DNA from: Marinoscillum sp040222955 | GTDB taxonomy: Bacteria > Bacteroidota > Bacteroidia > Cytophagales > Cyclobacteriaceae | NCBI RefSeq assembly: GCF_040222955.1 | Contig: NZ_JAVKCA010000025.1 | Span: forward strand, 1 to 64,000 | Length of the DNA stretch: 64,000 nt | Direction of reading: 5' to 3' | Shown: one piece after another, positions 26,286 through 34,565 of the stretch | Layout of the letters: the number at the start of each line of letters is the position of its first letter | Numbering within the stretch: the first letter of the stretch is position 1 | Program-made: the position numbers and the translations under genes | The notes under the pieces: generated by a model | What the model saw: the letters and a program-made list of their open reading frames with translations, nothing else | What the model was told of the DNA's origin: nothing | Database searches by the model: none

Positions 26286-26834
26286 TCAGGTCATTAATTG
26301 CGTCTCCATGGCTTCTTCGTCAAAGGCACTTTCCATATCCAATTTCCAATTTAAGAGCACCCCTGTTTCCCCAGTCATTCTAAATCGATTCTTTTCTAAT
26401 ACTTTATAAGAGGCGATGTTCGATTTGTCCGTCGATGCAATAATGGATTTTACTTTGGGTTCCGATTTTGCCCATTTGATAATCCCCTGGACAATTTCCG
26501 TCATAAATCCTCTATTCTGAAATTCCTCATAGGTTCCATAGCCAATTTCAATTTCTCCATCTGCATTTGGTTCGCCGATGATACATAAATCACCTACCAT
26601 CTTGTTCTCAGCTTTGGAAATTGCCGTCCATAGGGTTGAGTATAAATAGTTCTTTGCTTCGTCAGCCACATTTGGAAGAATCGTCTGCTCAAACGCTTCC
26701 TTTAACTCATCGGAAATGGTTCTTGAGGTTTCCTTCAGGTTCAGTTCTTCTTCCAGAGTATTGTCACATTTAATATATTTTATTAATTGTGCGTAAGTCA
26801 AAGGTTTTAAAATTAGTCGCTCTGTTTCTATCAT
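26286..26834 (-). CDS. GNAT acetyltransferase, RimJ/RimL type
   Basis: 182 residues from the ATG at 26834 (MIETERLILKPLTY, the usual start of RimJ/RimL proteins). Acetyl-CoA binding region is around EFQNRGFMTEIVQGIIKWA, followed by IASTDKSNIASYKVLEKNRF, the standard last motif. The target is unknown: it could be a ribosomal protein, peptide or small amine. Ends 2 nt before the TIM-barrel gene, but its lower GC resembles the accessory block to its right. Confidence 0.82.
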   Translation of the reverse strand: MIETERLILKPLTYAQLIKYIKCDNTLEEELNLKETSRTISDELKEAFEQTILPNVADEAKNYLYSTLWTAISKAENKMVGDLCIIGEPNADGEIEIGYGTYEEFQNRGFMTEIVQGIIKWAKSEPKVKSIIASTDKSNIASYKVLEKNRFRMTGETGVLLNWKLDMESAFDEEAMETQLMT

Positions 26835-26952
26835 TTTTGTGGCCAGTCTGTCTAGTTGCACGGCTTTTATACCACCAGGAAAAAATTATTTGACCTTCTG
26901 TTACCAGGGAAATTCAGAAGAGGATTTCCTTCTGGAAAATCGGAATTCTTAA

Positions 26953-27423
26953 TCATTCAATTGAGATATTTGTTGCCTGTCTTGCAATCATTACCCATTG
27001 ATTATTTTTATACATCCAAATATCGGTGAACCGTCTCTTTTCAGTAGTTCCAGCTTTACCAGTTAAACCGGTTGGCATGACTGTTTCCAAACCCATTACT
27101 ATTCCAATATTTTCAATAATTTTTATTTCGTCAATTTCCTGCTCGTAGGATGTGTAATCAATATATCCAAGTTTTAAAGCTTCCATAGCCATTTTTAAGT
27201 CGACCACAGTATTGCTTGGAGCATTCACAATTAAATCATTGGCAAGAATTTTTCTAAGTAAAGTTGAATCTTTTTCCAGAATTCCCTGAACCTGAAGTTG
27301 TTCCATTTCTCTTATTTCGTCTAGTGCAGAAGACCTGTCAGCAACCTCATTATTACAGCTTATTATTGAAAACGAAAAGAGTAAAGTAAAAATCCCGAGT
27401 TGAGCGAGTTTGGTTAATGTCAT
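26953..27423 (-). CDS. NTF2-like (DUF4440) lipoprotein
   Basis: 156 residues with an SPII signal (LLFSFSIISC, C23) and an NTF2/SnoaL cone fold pattern: EIREMEQLQVQGILEKDSTLLRKILANDLIVNAPSN, RRFTDIWMYKNNQWVMIARQAT. This domain binds small hydrophobic ligands or acts as a scaffold; no catalytic residues can be assigned. It is a single gene with ~90 bp on each side. Confidence 0.78.
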   Translation of the reverse strand: MTLTKLAQLGIFTLLFSFSIISCNNEVADRSSALDEIREMEQLQVQGILEKDSTLLRKILANDLIVNAPSNTVVDLKMAMEALKLGYIDYTSYEQEIDEIKIIENIGIVMGLETVMPTGLTGKAGTTEKRRFTDIWMYKNNQWVMIARQATNISIE

Positions 27424-27520
27424 AGGTTTATCGGTTTTTTAAAATTACTGCGTACCCAGCTCTCCTCGTACAAGCGCCGCTTCATACAGTCTGTGATATG
27501 CCTGTTCTCACGTTCAAATC

Positions 27521-28159
27521 TCAATTATTCGTTGTTGCTAATTTGAGACCCAGCAGAACCAGCAAAGACCCTAATCCACGATCCAGCCAAAGAGATACTT
27601 TTTCGTTTTTGTTCAGATAGTTAATCAGTTTACCGCTGATTAAAATCATTGGGATTTCAATGAAAGCTGCTACCACAATGATTAGAGAGCCATGAAGAAA
27701 GAGTTGGGAGCTAACAGTTCCGGCAAAAGGTTCAACGAATTGTGGTAAGAACGCCAGAAAGAAAATAGCTACTTTGGGATTCAGCAACGAAACAAGAAAA
27801 CCTTGTCTCAATGATTTATATAAGTTTTTGGTCGCTACATCATCGTCAATTTTGAAGTTATTACTGCCTTTAGAGCGAATCGATTGAATGCCAATCCAGA
27901 CGAGATAAATTGCTCCGATCCATTTGACAATTGAGAACGCCAGTGCTGAGGTCATGAGAATTGCAGAAAGCCCAAGGGCTGCAAAAATCACGTGGACAAA
28001 CGTTCCAATCCAAATTCCAAAGACAGAAGCAAAACCAGATCGAATTCCTCTTTTAGAAGTTTGGGATACGATAAAGATCATATCAGGCCCAGGGGAGAGG
28101 TTCAGAAGTATCGCTGCTGTAAAAAAAGTAATCCAATGAGCTAAATTATAATCAAACAT
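27521..28159 (-). CDS. LysE/RhtB family exporter
   Basis: 212 residues with six hydrophobic segments. The family signature NLSPGPDMIFIVSQTSKRG (21-39) is clear, as is KVAIFFLAFLPQFV. Members export amino acids (lysine, homoserine, threonine) or similar compounds. Substrate unknown. First gene of the AT-rich block followed on its upstream side by a repeat copy. Confidence 0.88.
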   Translation of the reverse strand: MFDYNLAHWITFFTAAILLNLSPGPDMIFIVSQTSKRGIRSGFASVFGIWIGTFVHVIFAALGLSAILMTSALAFSIVKWIGAIYLVWIGIQSIRSKGSNNFKIDDDVATKNLYKSLRQGFLVSLLNPKVAIFFLAFLPQFVEPFAGTVSSQLFLHGSLIIVVAAFIEIPMILISGKLINYLNKNEKVSLWLDRGLGSLLVLLGLKLATTNN

Positions 28160-28310
28160 AGGCTTGAAATTTTAAAGTACTTGAGTTAACAATTAAGAGG
28201 CCAGATACACTTTGGCATAATATACCTATGTGTGACACTGTGTGCCCGCACCGGCTATCCCGATAATTATCGGGAGTAGCAAAATAGTGAAATCTGCTGT
28301 GACTCACAAC

Positions 28311-28452
28311 GCCTGCCTTTGTCGGTAGGCAGGTCAGACGGGCACTGCGGCTTTCCAGATTGTCCCGATGGAGTCGGGACTCCTAAGAGCAAAGAGAGTA
28401 AATCGCCGCTAACCGCAACTCGCTTGTTGGTCACAAGACCAACAAGGGCAAG
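28311..28452. repeat. Cassette-type repeat, copy A
   Basis: Shares GGGCACTGCGGCTTTCC, a CCCGAT...TCGGGACTCCTAAGAG block, and a 24-bp hairpin (10-bp stem, ACAA loop, around 28422-28445) with copy C at 30171-30413; the first blocks are also in copy B. It lies in the 390-bp gap 3' of the HepT gene. A perfect 16-bp palindrome (28259-28274) of the CCCGAT type sits just to the left. On the minus strand the element contains GGTTAGCG next to the bulged hairpin, reminiscent of but not matching integron attC sites. Confidence 0.85.
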
Positions 28453-28549
28453 GAGTTTGTTGGAATTCATATATAGCGAAGACGTAATTCCGCTCTGAAG
28501 AATAGGCCTTTTTCCACAGTATGAGCGTGACCCATTTTTAGAGGGGTGG

Positions 28550-28891
28550 TTAAGCGCTTTTCTTCATTTCTTGAATTTCCTTTTTCAATACAGGTATATC
28601 TCTTTGAATAATTCCCCATAGCATTTCTGGTTCCACGCTATCATAGGCATGTGCAATGAGGTTTCTAAGACCAATGATTTTACTGGAAGAGCTGATATTA
28701 ATTTCCGGGAATTGGTCTCGGATATTTCGGACAGCTTCACCAATTATTTCCAAGTCTCTTTCTGCCGCTCTTTGAATCAGAATGTCGTCAATGAATCTGG
28801 TGAAATCACCCTCAACGCGCCGGTCTATGTTTTCAATTTCTCCAATTACACTTTCGATGTCCAGAATGTATTTAAGGAGCTTAGGCTGCAT
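28550..28891 (-). CDS. hepT: HepT-type ribonuclease toxin (HEPN, DUF86)
   Basis: 113 residues from the ATG at 28891 (a TTG start at 28900 is possible). All-helical HEPN domain with the active-site motif R-x4-H-x-Y: R76, H81 and Y83 in RNLIAHAYD. Toxins of this type cut RNA and are inactivated when MntA adds AMP to the motif Tyr. It overlaps mntA by 11 nt. All key residues are present, so it should be active. Confidence 0.9.
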   Translation of the reverse strand: MQPKLLKYILDIESVIGEIENIDRRVEGDFTRFIDDILIQRAAERDLEIIGEAVRNIRDQFPEINISSSSKIIGLRNLIAHAYDSVEPEMLWGIIQRDIPVLKKEIQEMKKSA

Positions 28892-29189
28892 ACAATTCAA
28901 CTTTCGAATTGTTGATTTGGTTAATTAGAATTTCATTCTTCAATGATTTAACAGAAACCAAGTCAATTTCGATTTTCAACAAACCTTCAAGCCCAAACTT
29001 TAAATTGAAATAATTGTCTGCGTAATCCAGTAGTTCAATTGAGTTTGAAAACTCAACGAGAAGGTCTAAATCACTTTTTGAAGTCATTTGATTTCTAGCA
29101 GCCGAACCGAATAGAAATAGCCGATCAACCTTATGCTTCTTACACAAGTTGATTATTTCCGTTTTGTTATTTTCTATTAGCTGAATCAT
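28881..29189 (-). CDS. mntA: MntA-type minimal nucleotidyltransferase antitoxin
   Basis: 102 residues with the nucleotidyltransferase motif GS-x10-D-x-D: G28, S29, D40 and D42 (FGSAARNQMTSKSDLDLL), and a third acid at D76 (IEIDLVS). The known role in this family is transfer of AMP to the HepT Tyr, neutralising the toxin. The gene precedes hepT and overlaps it, the normal order for this system. Downstream lies repeat copy A and upstream copy B. Confidence 0.9.
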   Translation of the reverse strand: MIQLIENNKTEIINLCKKHKVDRLFLFGSAARNQMTSKSDLDLLVEFSNSIELLDYADNYFNLKFGLEGLLKIEIDLVSVKSLKNEILINQINNSKVELYAA

Positions 29190-29247
29190 GCTTATTCAAA
29201 GATAATTCAATTCCGGGATAGTGGGGAATTCATTAATGGCAACGAAT

Positions 29248-29414
29248 CCCAGATATGGCGCTGTGGCCTCCGAGCTTAATTACTGGTGATGAAATTAGCT
29301 TATCTCCCGCACCTGGTCAAGGGGTGCATTCTAAGCTTGCATTTGTAGGCAGGCGGTATCAGCCGGGCACTGCGGCTTTCCAGATTGTCCCGATGTTGTC
29401 GGGACTCCTAAGAG
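29248..29414. repeat. Cassette-type repeat, copy B
   Basis: Its left part (CCCAGATATGGC..TGTGGCCTC, then GCTTATCT.CCGCACCTGGTCAAGG) matches copy C; its right part (CCGGGCACTGCGGCTTTCC and the CCCGAT...TCGGGACTCCTAAGAG block) matches copies A and C. It lacks the 24-bp hairpin; instead an 18-bp perfect palindrome of the TCCCGAAAGC type follows at about 29424-29441. It fills the 320-bp gap between mntA and the second antitoxin gene. Confidence 0.83.
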
Positions 29415-29508
29415 GACTTTCCTCCCGAAAGCTTTCGGGATCCCACGAAAATATCCTTACCCATGAACCCCATTCATTCATAGCATTTGTTGTGAGGCGT
29501 ATTTTCGG

Positions 29509-29793
29509 TTATGTTGTTGGTATGTTCAAACTGCCCCCAACTGCCCGAAGAACTTTGAGAATTGTGTCAAATTGTGGTTTGGAACCCTGCGAAAGAGCTT
29601 TGTACAAACTGGGTCTGCTCAAGCCTGTTTCTTCAGCTATTTTCGACATTCCTCTAGCTTTTGCTACGTGCCCAAGGGCTGAAATAATATCTTCAGAATC
29701 GCCATCTTCCAAAACTGTATTTAGATATTCTGCAATCATTGCATCATCTTCAAGGTATTCTGCAATATCAAATTTTGTTGCTGTAGTTGTCAT
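29509..29793 (-). CDS. HTH antitoxin of an addiction module (HI1420/HigA-like)
   Basis: 94 residues from the ATG at 29793; the open frame upstream overlaps the toxin remnant and is not needed. The helix-turn-helix is ALGHVAKARGMSKIAEETGLSRPSLYKALS followed by QFDTILKVLRAVGGSLNI, the form called addiction module antidote protein. These bind their own promoter and the partner toxin. The frame is intact while the toxin gene one base upstream is frameshifted. Confidence 0.85.
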   Translation of the reverse strand: MTTTATKFDIAEYLEDDAMIAEYLNTVLEDGDSEDIISALGHVAKARGMSKIAEETGLSRPSLYKALSQGSKPQFDTILKVLRAVGGSLNIPTT

Positions 29794-29794
29794 T

Positions 29795-30097
29795 TCAATT
29801 ATCTTTATAGTTAGACCATAATTCCTTGGCATTTTCAATGTCCTTCTGTTGCGTTGATTTGGTGCCACCGTTCAGAAGCAACACGATTGTGCCTCCATAT
29901 CCTTCAAATAGACTCGATACCCCTTAGCAAAGTGGATTCTCAGTTCGCTGATCCCTTCTCCAACTGGTTCGCAATCTCCGAAATTTCCATTGTTCTTCTA
30001 TTCTTTGGATTCTGAATAGAATTTTGGCCTTCGCACGTTGGTCTTTCAGTTTCCTAAGCCACTTGTCAAATACCCCTGTCTTCTCAATAGAATACAT
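29795..30097 (-). pseudogene. RelE/HigB-like toxin gene broken by two frameshifts
   Basis: From the ATG at 30097 the protein starts normally (MYSIEKTGVFDKWLRKLKDQ, FRIQRIEE), then at about 30003 the frame shifts. The next frame gives NGNFGDCEPVGEGISELRIH and FAKGYRVYLK. At about 29917 it shifts again to YGGTIVLLLNGGTKSTQQKD, ending KELWSNYKDN and TGA (29797-29795), one base before the antitoxin ATG. Joined, these pieces make a complete ~100-residue HigB/RelE-type mRNA interferase. Each shift is explained by one extra base. It is likely inactive, unless the shifts are sequencing errors. Confidence 0.85.
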
Positions 30098-30170
30098 ACA
30101 ATAAATGTATTCACTTGGATACATTTTAGCAAGGTTGTGCTGAAATATGCACTTAGAAGAGATGCCTCAC

Positions 30171-30413
30171 AAATCCCAGATATGGCCATGTGGCCTCACG
30201 AGCTTATTAGTATTAATAGCGTTAAAAATAGCTTATCTGCCGCACCTGGTCAAGGAGTGTATTCCAAGCCTGCCTTTGTCGGCAGGCACATATCAGCCGG
30301 GCACTGCGGCTTTCCTGATTATCCGGATGGTTGCCGGGACTCCTAAGAGCAAAGAGGGTAAATCGCGCTAACCGCAACTCGCTTGTTGGTCACAAGACCA
30401 ACAAGGGCAAGAG
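30171..30413. repeat. Cassette-type repeat, copy C (most complete)
   Basis: Combines the left block shared with copy B (AAATCCCAGATATGGC) and the right block shared with copy A (AAAGAGGGTAAATCGC, CGCTAACCGCAACTCGC and the 10-bp stem hairpin with ACAA loop, 30383-30406). It lies directly 3' of the SDR gene on the minus strand. Copies A and B therefore look like two partial versions of the element seen whole here. Confidence 0.85.
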
Positions 30414-30438
30414 TGTTTGCTAGGGTTGGTTATTTCTT

Positions 30439-31179
30439 TTAGCAAGAAATTTCCCCTGTTTCAGGATTGCTTTCTTCACTAAAGAATTTACCAGTTGGTC
30501 CGTCTTCGCCAATCATTGCATATTTAACTATTCTTTTGGCTGCAGTTTCTACATCGCCACCATTGCCAAAAGTAAAATCAGTTGCAGTTAACCCTGGACA
30601 AACAGCATTGACTTTGAAATTGGTATCACGAAGTTCATAAGCTAAATGAATTGTATACATATTCAGCGCTGCTTTTGAGGCAGCATAGACTGCATATTTG
30701 GCATAATCGTAAGCTGGCCAGTTGGGATCACTTTGCAAGGCAAGAGAGGCTACACTCGTACTCAAGTTTACAACCCTTGGTTCATCCGACTTTCTTAGTA
30801 AATCAATAAATGCATTTGTCACTCTTGCTGTTCCTATCACATTGGTATCAAATGCTAGCTGAAATTCTTCAGGTTTAGCCTCAAGCGCCGTATAAGGATT
30901 GTTTCCTCCGTTGATGCCTGCATTGTTGATTAAGACATCCAAAATATCAGTCCTTTTCCCGATATCCTCACGGCCTTTTTGCACTGAAGATTCATCCGTT
31001 ACATCCATCTGTATCGCTTCGACATTGTTCAATCCCTCTGCCTTTAATTTTTCAACAGCATTTACTCCATTTTGTACATTTCGGCTACCGATATAGACGT
31101 AAAATCCGTTTTGTAACAAGAGTTTTGCCGTTCCAAAACCTATTCCTTTGTTCGCTCCTGTAATAAGTGCTTTTTTCAT
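30439..31179 (-). CDS. Short-chain dehydrogenase/reductase
   Basis: 246 residues from the ATG at 31179 (MKKALITGANKGIGFGTAK). Rossmann cofactor motif TGANKGIG, NNAG at LINNAGINGG, and catalytic Ser and Y-x3-K in NLSTSVAS and YAVYAASKAAL; CPGLTATDF follows. The layout fits carbonyl-reductase-like classical SDRs, NADPH-dependent with unknown substrate. A perfect 18-bp palindrome 55 bp upstream of the start suggests control by the neighbouring Crp-family regulator. Confidence 0.9.
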   Translation of the reverse strand: MKKALITGANKGIGFGTAKLLLQNGFYVYIGSRNVQNGVNAVEKLKAEGLNNVEAIQMDVTDESSVQKGREDIGKRTDILDVLINNAGINGGNNPYTALEAKPEEFQLAFDTNVIGTARVTNAFIDLLRKSDEPRVVNLSTSVASLALQSDPNWPAYDYAKYAVYAASKAALNMYTIHLAYELRDTNFKVNAVCPGLTATDFTFGNGGDVETAAKRIVKYAMIGEDGPTGKFFSEESNPETGEISC

Positions 31180-31234
31180 TTTTGTCTCATTTTTAAATTT
31201 CTGAAACAAAGTTCGCTGGATGAAAAACAAACTG

Positions 31235-31252
31235 TTTTACCATATGGTAAAA
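31235..31252. promoter_or_regulatory. Perfect 18-bp palindrome, likely operator of the Crp-family regulator
   Basis: TTTTACCATATGGTAAAA lies between the regulator gene and the SDR gene, 55 bp upstream of the SDR start. A 15/18 match stands in front of the regulator's own start (31858-31875). Just downstream, on the minus strand, TTTG and GAACTTTG spaced by 17 nt could be a Bacteroidota promoter, which would put the palindrome in an activator position. Confidence 0.65.
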
Positions 31253-31258
31253 AGCGGA

Positions 31259-31828
31259 TTAGCGAATGTTTTTTCTTATTCTGCTTAAGGATTGTTGCGT
31301 AACTCCCAAAAAAGATGCTATGTAGGTCAACGGAATGCGGTTAATAAGCGAAGGATAGCTTTCCATAAATTCCAAATAGCGAGTTGTAGCATCTTGCGAA
31401 ACTACCGGGCCTTTTCTGGATTTCTGGTACATGCACAATTGCACCATTTTATTTTTAATGTTATCCCATCCCACAATAATCTGCGATAGTTCATCCCAGC
31501 TTTGTTTCTGAAACACAATAAGTTTACAGTCGGTACAAGCCTGCAAATATTCAGAAGAAATGGTATTCGCCTCAAAATTGACATAGTCAACCACTAAGCT
31601 ACTCTCGCTGATAAAGCAGCGGGTGGTTTCCTCACCCTTATTGTTGTAGTAGCAACCTCTAACGACACCTTCTATAACAAATCCGACTTGTCTTGGAATT
31701 TTACCTGCTTCTGAAAAATATTCGTCTTTTTTAAGGTTTAATTCATTTGCCTTACTAGCTACAAGGTTAATTTGCTGTTTGTTCAGGTTGCCAAACTGCA
31801 AAATATATTCTACAAATTCTTTCATCAA
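31259..31828 (-). CDS. Crp/Fnr-family transcriptional regulator
   Basis: 189 residues. An N-terminal cyclic-nucleotide-binding-like beta roll (KKDEYFSEAGKIPRQVGFVIEGVVRGCYYNNKGEETTRCF, then SSLVVDYVNF) is joined by a long helix to a short C-terminal HTH (IPLTYIASFLGVTQQSLSRIRKNI). Proteins of this shape often control one nearby redox or detoxification gene, here probably the SDR that follows 80 bp downstream. An operator-like palindrome stands before both genes. Confidence 0.85.
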   Translation of the reverse strand: MMKEFVEYILQFGNLNKQQINLVASKANELNLKKDEYFSEAGKIPRQVGFVIEGVVRGCYYNNKGEETTRCFISESSLVVDYVNFEANTISSEYLQACTDCKLIVFQKQSWDELSQIIVGWDNIKNKMVQLCMYQKSRKGPVVSQDATTRYLEFMESYPSLINRIPLTYIASFLGVTQQSLSRIRKNIR

Positions 31829-31857
31829 TACAAGTTGGTGAAAACTAAATTTTGGTG

Positions 31858-31875
31858 ATTTATCATTTGGTAAAA
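31858..31875. promoter_or_regulatory. Second operator-like site in front of the Crp-family gene
   Basis: ATTTATCATTTGGTAAAA agrees with the perfect palindrome at 31235-31252 at 15 of 18 positions and keeps the GGTAAAA half intact. Its place 30 bp upstream of the regulator start suggests autoregulation. Confidence 0.5.
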
Positions 31876-31892
31876 AGTGTCGGTTTCAATGT

Positions 31893-32019
31893 CCGCTAAC
31901 CAACTATCATCTGTAATCCGGACTTTTCATCCCGATCCTATCGGGACTATAAAAGTAACTCATCGTACTGGCCTTTGCAGCTCCGTGAGCTTATGGATGA
32001 TAGTGCTTGTTGTAGGGCG
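31893..32019. repeat. Long-arm inverted repeat 3' of the PIN gene
   Basis: Perfect 9-bp arms ACTATCATC (31903-31911) and GATGATAGT (31996-32004) enclose 84 bp that include a CCCGAT...ATCGGG hairpin. Outside the arms are CCGCTAACC on the left and TTGTTGTAGGGC on the right; the left flank, read on the minus strand, gives GGTTAGCGG as in copies A and C. The layout is like an attC recombination site, but without the consensus core. Confidence 0.6.
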
Positions 32020-32021
32020 TA

Positions 32022-32594
32022 TTATTCTATTTTAAGATCGATCCCTGAATATTCTTTTAATATTTCAGGAAGTGTCTGTTGCCGTATTCCAAGTTGCTTA
32101 CAGATTGCTGGAATTTTCTTAAATGCTTTATTGTCGTTGCTAACTTCTGATTCCTCAGTAATAATGCGAATGTCCAAGTCTTTATTTTCATGAATACGAT
32201 TTAAAGTATAGATGATCATACGCATGTCAGCGGACTTCAGGAACTCAGATTTTTGAACTTCAAATTGGGCCGGTGTTAGCAATTTGGCTCTAGGTGTGGT
32301 GAAATTGTTCTCAACTTGATTGAGAAATCTTGTTGGTGCTGGAGCCAGCATATCTTCTGTCCGTACTGGCAATTTAAATTCTTTAAGGAACTCTTTATCG
32401 GTTAGAAAGTCGAGTTCTGTAACTACCAAACCCTTTGACGTTCCTTTACACTCATTCAAGATTTCATCAAGTATAATTATTTCGCCATTCGATATCTTTT
32501 CTTTGAAAAAAGAATACATCCGCTGGTTTGTGTCAAAATGACCATAGTATCGAACCAAGGCCAAAAGCGAGCTTGTATCGATAACTGCAATCAT
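32022..32594 (-). CDS. PIN-domain protein (DUF4411), likely toxin
   Basis: 190 residues. It starts MIAVIDTSSLLALVRYY, the first PIN strand with catalytic-type D6; further acids lie in IIILDEILNECKG and in LDIRIITEESEVSND near the C terminus. PIN proteins are Mg-dependent RNases. It overlaps the upstream ImmA/IrrE gene by 4 nt (ATGA), and DUF4411 with an HTH/ImmA protein is a known toxin-antitoxin-like pairing. Activity on RNA is inferred. Confidence 0.82.
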   Translation of the reverse strand: MIAVIDTSSLLALVRYYGHFDTNQRMYSFFKEKISNGEIIILDEILNECKGTSKGLVVTELDFLTDKEFLKEFKLPVRTEDMLAPAPTRFLNQVENNFTTPRAKLLTPAQFEVQKSEFLKSADMRMIIYTLNRIHENKDLDIRIITEESEVSNDNKAFKKIPAICKQLGIRQQTLPEILKEYSGIDLKIE

Positions 32595-33748
32595 TGAATG
32601 TACTCTTCTAATTTTTCAGGTTTGATATTTAACCTTTTACTTACTTCATATTCACTCAATATTCCCTCATAAAAAGCCGTCTGTATGGTTGATATGAATA
32701 GAGGAGAGGAAATTGGTTTTGCGACTGAGCCTCTTTGTTTAATTCCTTGCTCTTTTAGTAATTCTTTTTCTCTTTCTTTTTCAAGCTGCTTAATCCTGTA
32801 TCTTTCATCGTAATCTGCCCTTACTTTGGCATAATTACCTCGACTTATCAGGTTTTTATAGAGCAATCTCGTGAAGATGGCCAGTTCGCTCAAATGAGTA
32901 TTTCTTGATACTTCTTCTACGATTTCAATGTTATAATCATTCTGTGAATTTGAAGGTTCAAGAGCATCAAGTGTCTTAAGATACTCTCCTGAAAGAAATG
33001 AAAAGGCAAATTCATTACACCATCTTTCAATAATAGAAATGTTTCTATTAGCCATTTCTTGATAGTCAATCTTCTCAATTTCTTCTTCATCAAGAAGATA
33101 ATGACCAAGTTCGTGAGCGAGCGTAAAAATCTCTCGTCTAAAAGACTGATGTCTTTTCAGGACGATGACATTAGGCTTAAGATAAAACCCGTCAATATTA
33201 GCCTTCTCTTTTTTATTGTGAGTTTCTACAAATTCAAAGACCAGGATATTGTGTTCTGAAAGCTTTGAGATAAGAGATTTAAGAAAATCTCTCCTTTTGT
33301 CTGTGAAATTTGGATATAATAATTCTCGAACTTGAGTAGCTGATTGCTCTGGATTATCATTGATAGAAAACTTCTTAATATCTCTTCGGAATTCAATTTC
33401 TGACAAAGTTGCAATTGCTTCAAGCGAAATCTTCAGTTCTTCAAATTTGTTCACGATCTGAATCGCTCCAAGACTTAATTCATCTGTGGCAAAATTTGAC
33501 TTTCTAAAAAAGATGCTCTCTTCCTTTGCTAATTCAGGTGATTTCGGATCTAGATAATAGTGTAGCCCCTTTCCAAAAAGCTTATCAATCCGCTTGAGAT
33601 AATTGACCTTGATTTCGTTTGAGAAAATATCAGTTTCAACTATTGGCTTTTTTAGGCCTTGATTGATTTGTTTGAGCAGTTCACTCCCTGTCATGCGATA
33701 CATTCGCATTAGATGCTTTAATCGTGATATGTTTTGTTCGACTTTCAA
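32591..33748 (-). CDS. ImmA/IrrE-family metallopeptidase, putative antitoxin partner
   Basis: 385 residues. The zinc protease motif is AHELGHYLLDEEE (H212, E213, H216), with a following Glu in WCNEFAFSFL. The N-terminal part (LKHLMRMYRMTGSELLKQINQG) is helical and HTH-like; the C-terminal end (FYEGILSEYEVSKRLNIKPEKLEEYIQ) looks like a further helical bundle. Such proteins cleave repressors or act as the antitoxin half of a pair with the coupled PIN gene. The base composition is markedly AT-rich compared with the core genes. Confidence 0.82.
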   Translation of the reverse strand: MKVEQNISRLKHLMRMYRMTGSELLKQINQGLKKPIVETDIFSNEIKVNYLKRIDKLFGKGLHYYLDPKSPELAKEESIFFRKSNFATDELSLGAIQIVNKFEELKISLEAIATLSEIEFRRDIKKFSINDNPEQSATQVRELLYPNFTDKRRDFLKSLISKLSEHNILVFEFVETHNKKEKANIDGFYLKPNVIVLKRHQSFRREIFTLAHELGHYLLDEEEIEKIDYQEMANRNISIIERWCNEFAFSFLSGEYLKTLDALEPSNSQNDYNIEIVEEVSRNTHLSELAIFTRLLYKNLISRGNYAKVRADYDERYRIKQLEKEREKELLKEQGIKQRGSVAKPISSPLFISTIQTAFYEGILSEYEVSKRLNIKPEKLEEYIQ

Positions 33749-33814
33749 GAATGTTGACAGAGACTTTAAGCAAAGATAGAATTTAGAGCATAAGTTCCTA
33801 TTATCTAGGAAAAT

Positions 33815-34050
33815 GCCCTACAACGACTAGCTAGCGATTGTATGCCCGCCAGCTGCTAAAGGAAGCAAAATAGTGAAATCAGCCGGTGCTTCCAAAGTAT
33901 CAGATAACCACTGCGTTTAGAAAGAGAAAAAACCTGCGAACTGAAGTCAATAGAATGCACTTTCATTTCCTAGCGGCTGATTCACGGTCGAGTTGCACGA
34001 CACTGGCAGAATACTAAGTTGGCATATAATAGCTAGCGCTTGTTGGGAGG
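33815..34050. repeat. Imperfect long inverted repeat 3' of the small membrane protein
   Basis: The left arm CCCTACAACGACTAGCTAGC (from 33816) and right arm CTAGCGCTTGTTGGGAGG (34033-34050) are imperfect reverse complements, both with CTAGCTA and then TATGCC facing inward (GGCATA at 34021). The inside carries AGCAAAATAGTGAAATC, also present next to copy A (about 28278-28294). It fills the 307-bp gap downstream of the gene at 34056 and looks like a mobile-cassette boundary. Confidence 0.65.
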
Positions 34051-34055
34051 TCGTT

Positions 34056-34565
34056 TTATATAATCCAGGAGATTCCAAGCGCAATTATTGGTAAAATTGA
34101 GTAGGCAACATCATAGATAGAGGTTTCCTCGTCCATTGTTGAAAGAGAGTAATATTTACAAGGCCGTTCGAATTTCGAATAAGAAAGATCGTTTAAGGGT
34201 ACAAGTAAAATGATAATTACTATTAAAAAAATTCCAGATTTTCTAAGTGCATAGTTGATAGGGTTGTCAAATATGAAAGGAGAAATTACTAACAATACAC
34301 TGATTGAAAATGCCAAAATAAGCGAAAAAATAACGTGATGTTTTCTTTCAGATAGAGTTGTCGTTCCGATAATTAACGTGAAGAAAGTTAGACAAAAATA
34401 TGACTCAGCGAAATAGTTCTCCTGTTCACCCATGAGCCATTTCATAAGGGATTCATAAAAGCCGAGTTCGATGTTTTGAAGATAGACGAATTGAGTTGTT
34501 ATGACGATAAGACAAATTCCAATAACAATAATTGATAGAATTGATAGCTTCTGTTTTTCCTTCAT
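34056..34565 (-). CDS. Small multi-pass membrane protein, unknown
   Basis: 169 residues from the ATG at 34565 (MKEKQKLSILSIIVIG). About four to five membrane helices: residues ~7-28, ~53-70, ~77-98, ~110-125 and ~150-168. No family recognised. The gene is bracketed by the 11-bp inverted repeat TTGTTGGGAGG (34040-34050) and CCTCCCAACAA (34594-34604), as expected for a gene carried in on a cassette. Confidence 0.6.
   Translation of the reverse strand: MKEKQKLSILSIIVIGICLIVITTQFVYLQNIELGFYESLMKWLMGEQENYFAESYFCLTFFTLIIGTTTLSERKHHVIFSLILAFSISVLLVISPFIFDNPINYALRKSGIFLIVIIILLVPLNDLSYSKFERPCKYYSLSTMDEETSIYDVAYSILPIIALGISWII

Noticed and set aside
28200..34050. Calling the repeats true integron attC sites
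   Set aside because: Core boxes fit the GTTRRRY/RYYYAAC consensus only roughly, and there is no integrase in the window; kept as cassette-like only.
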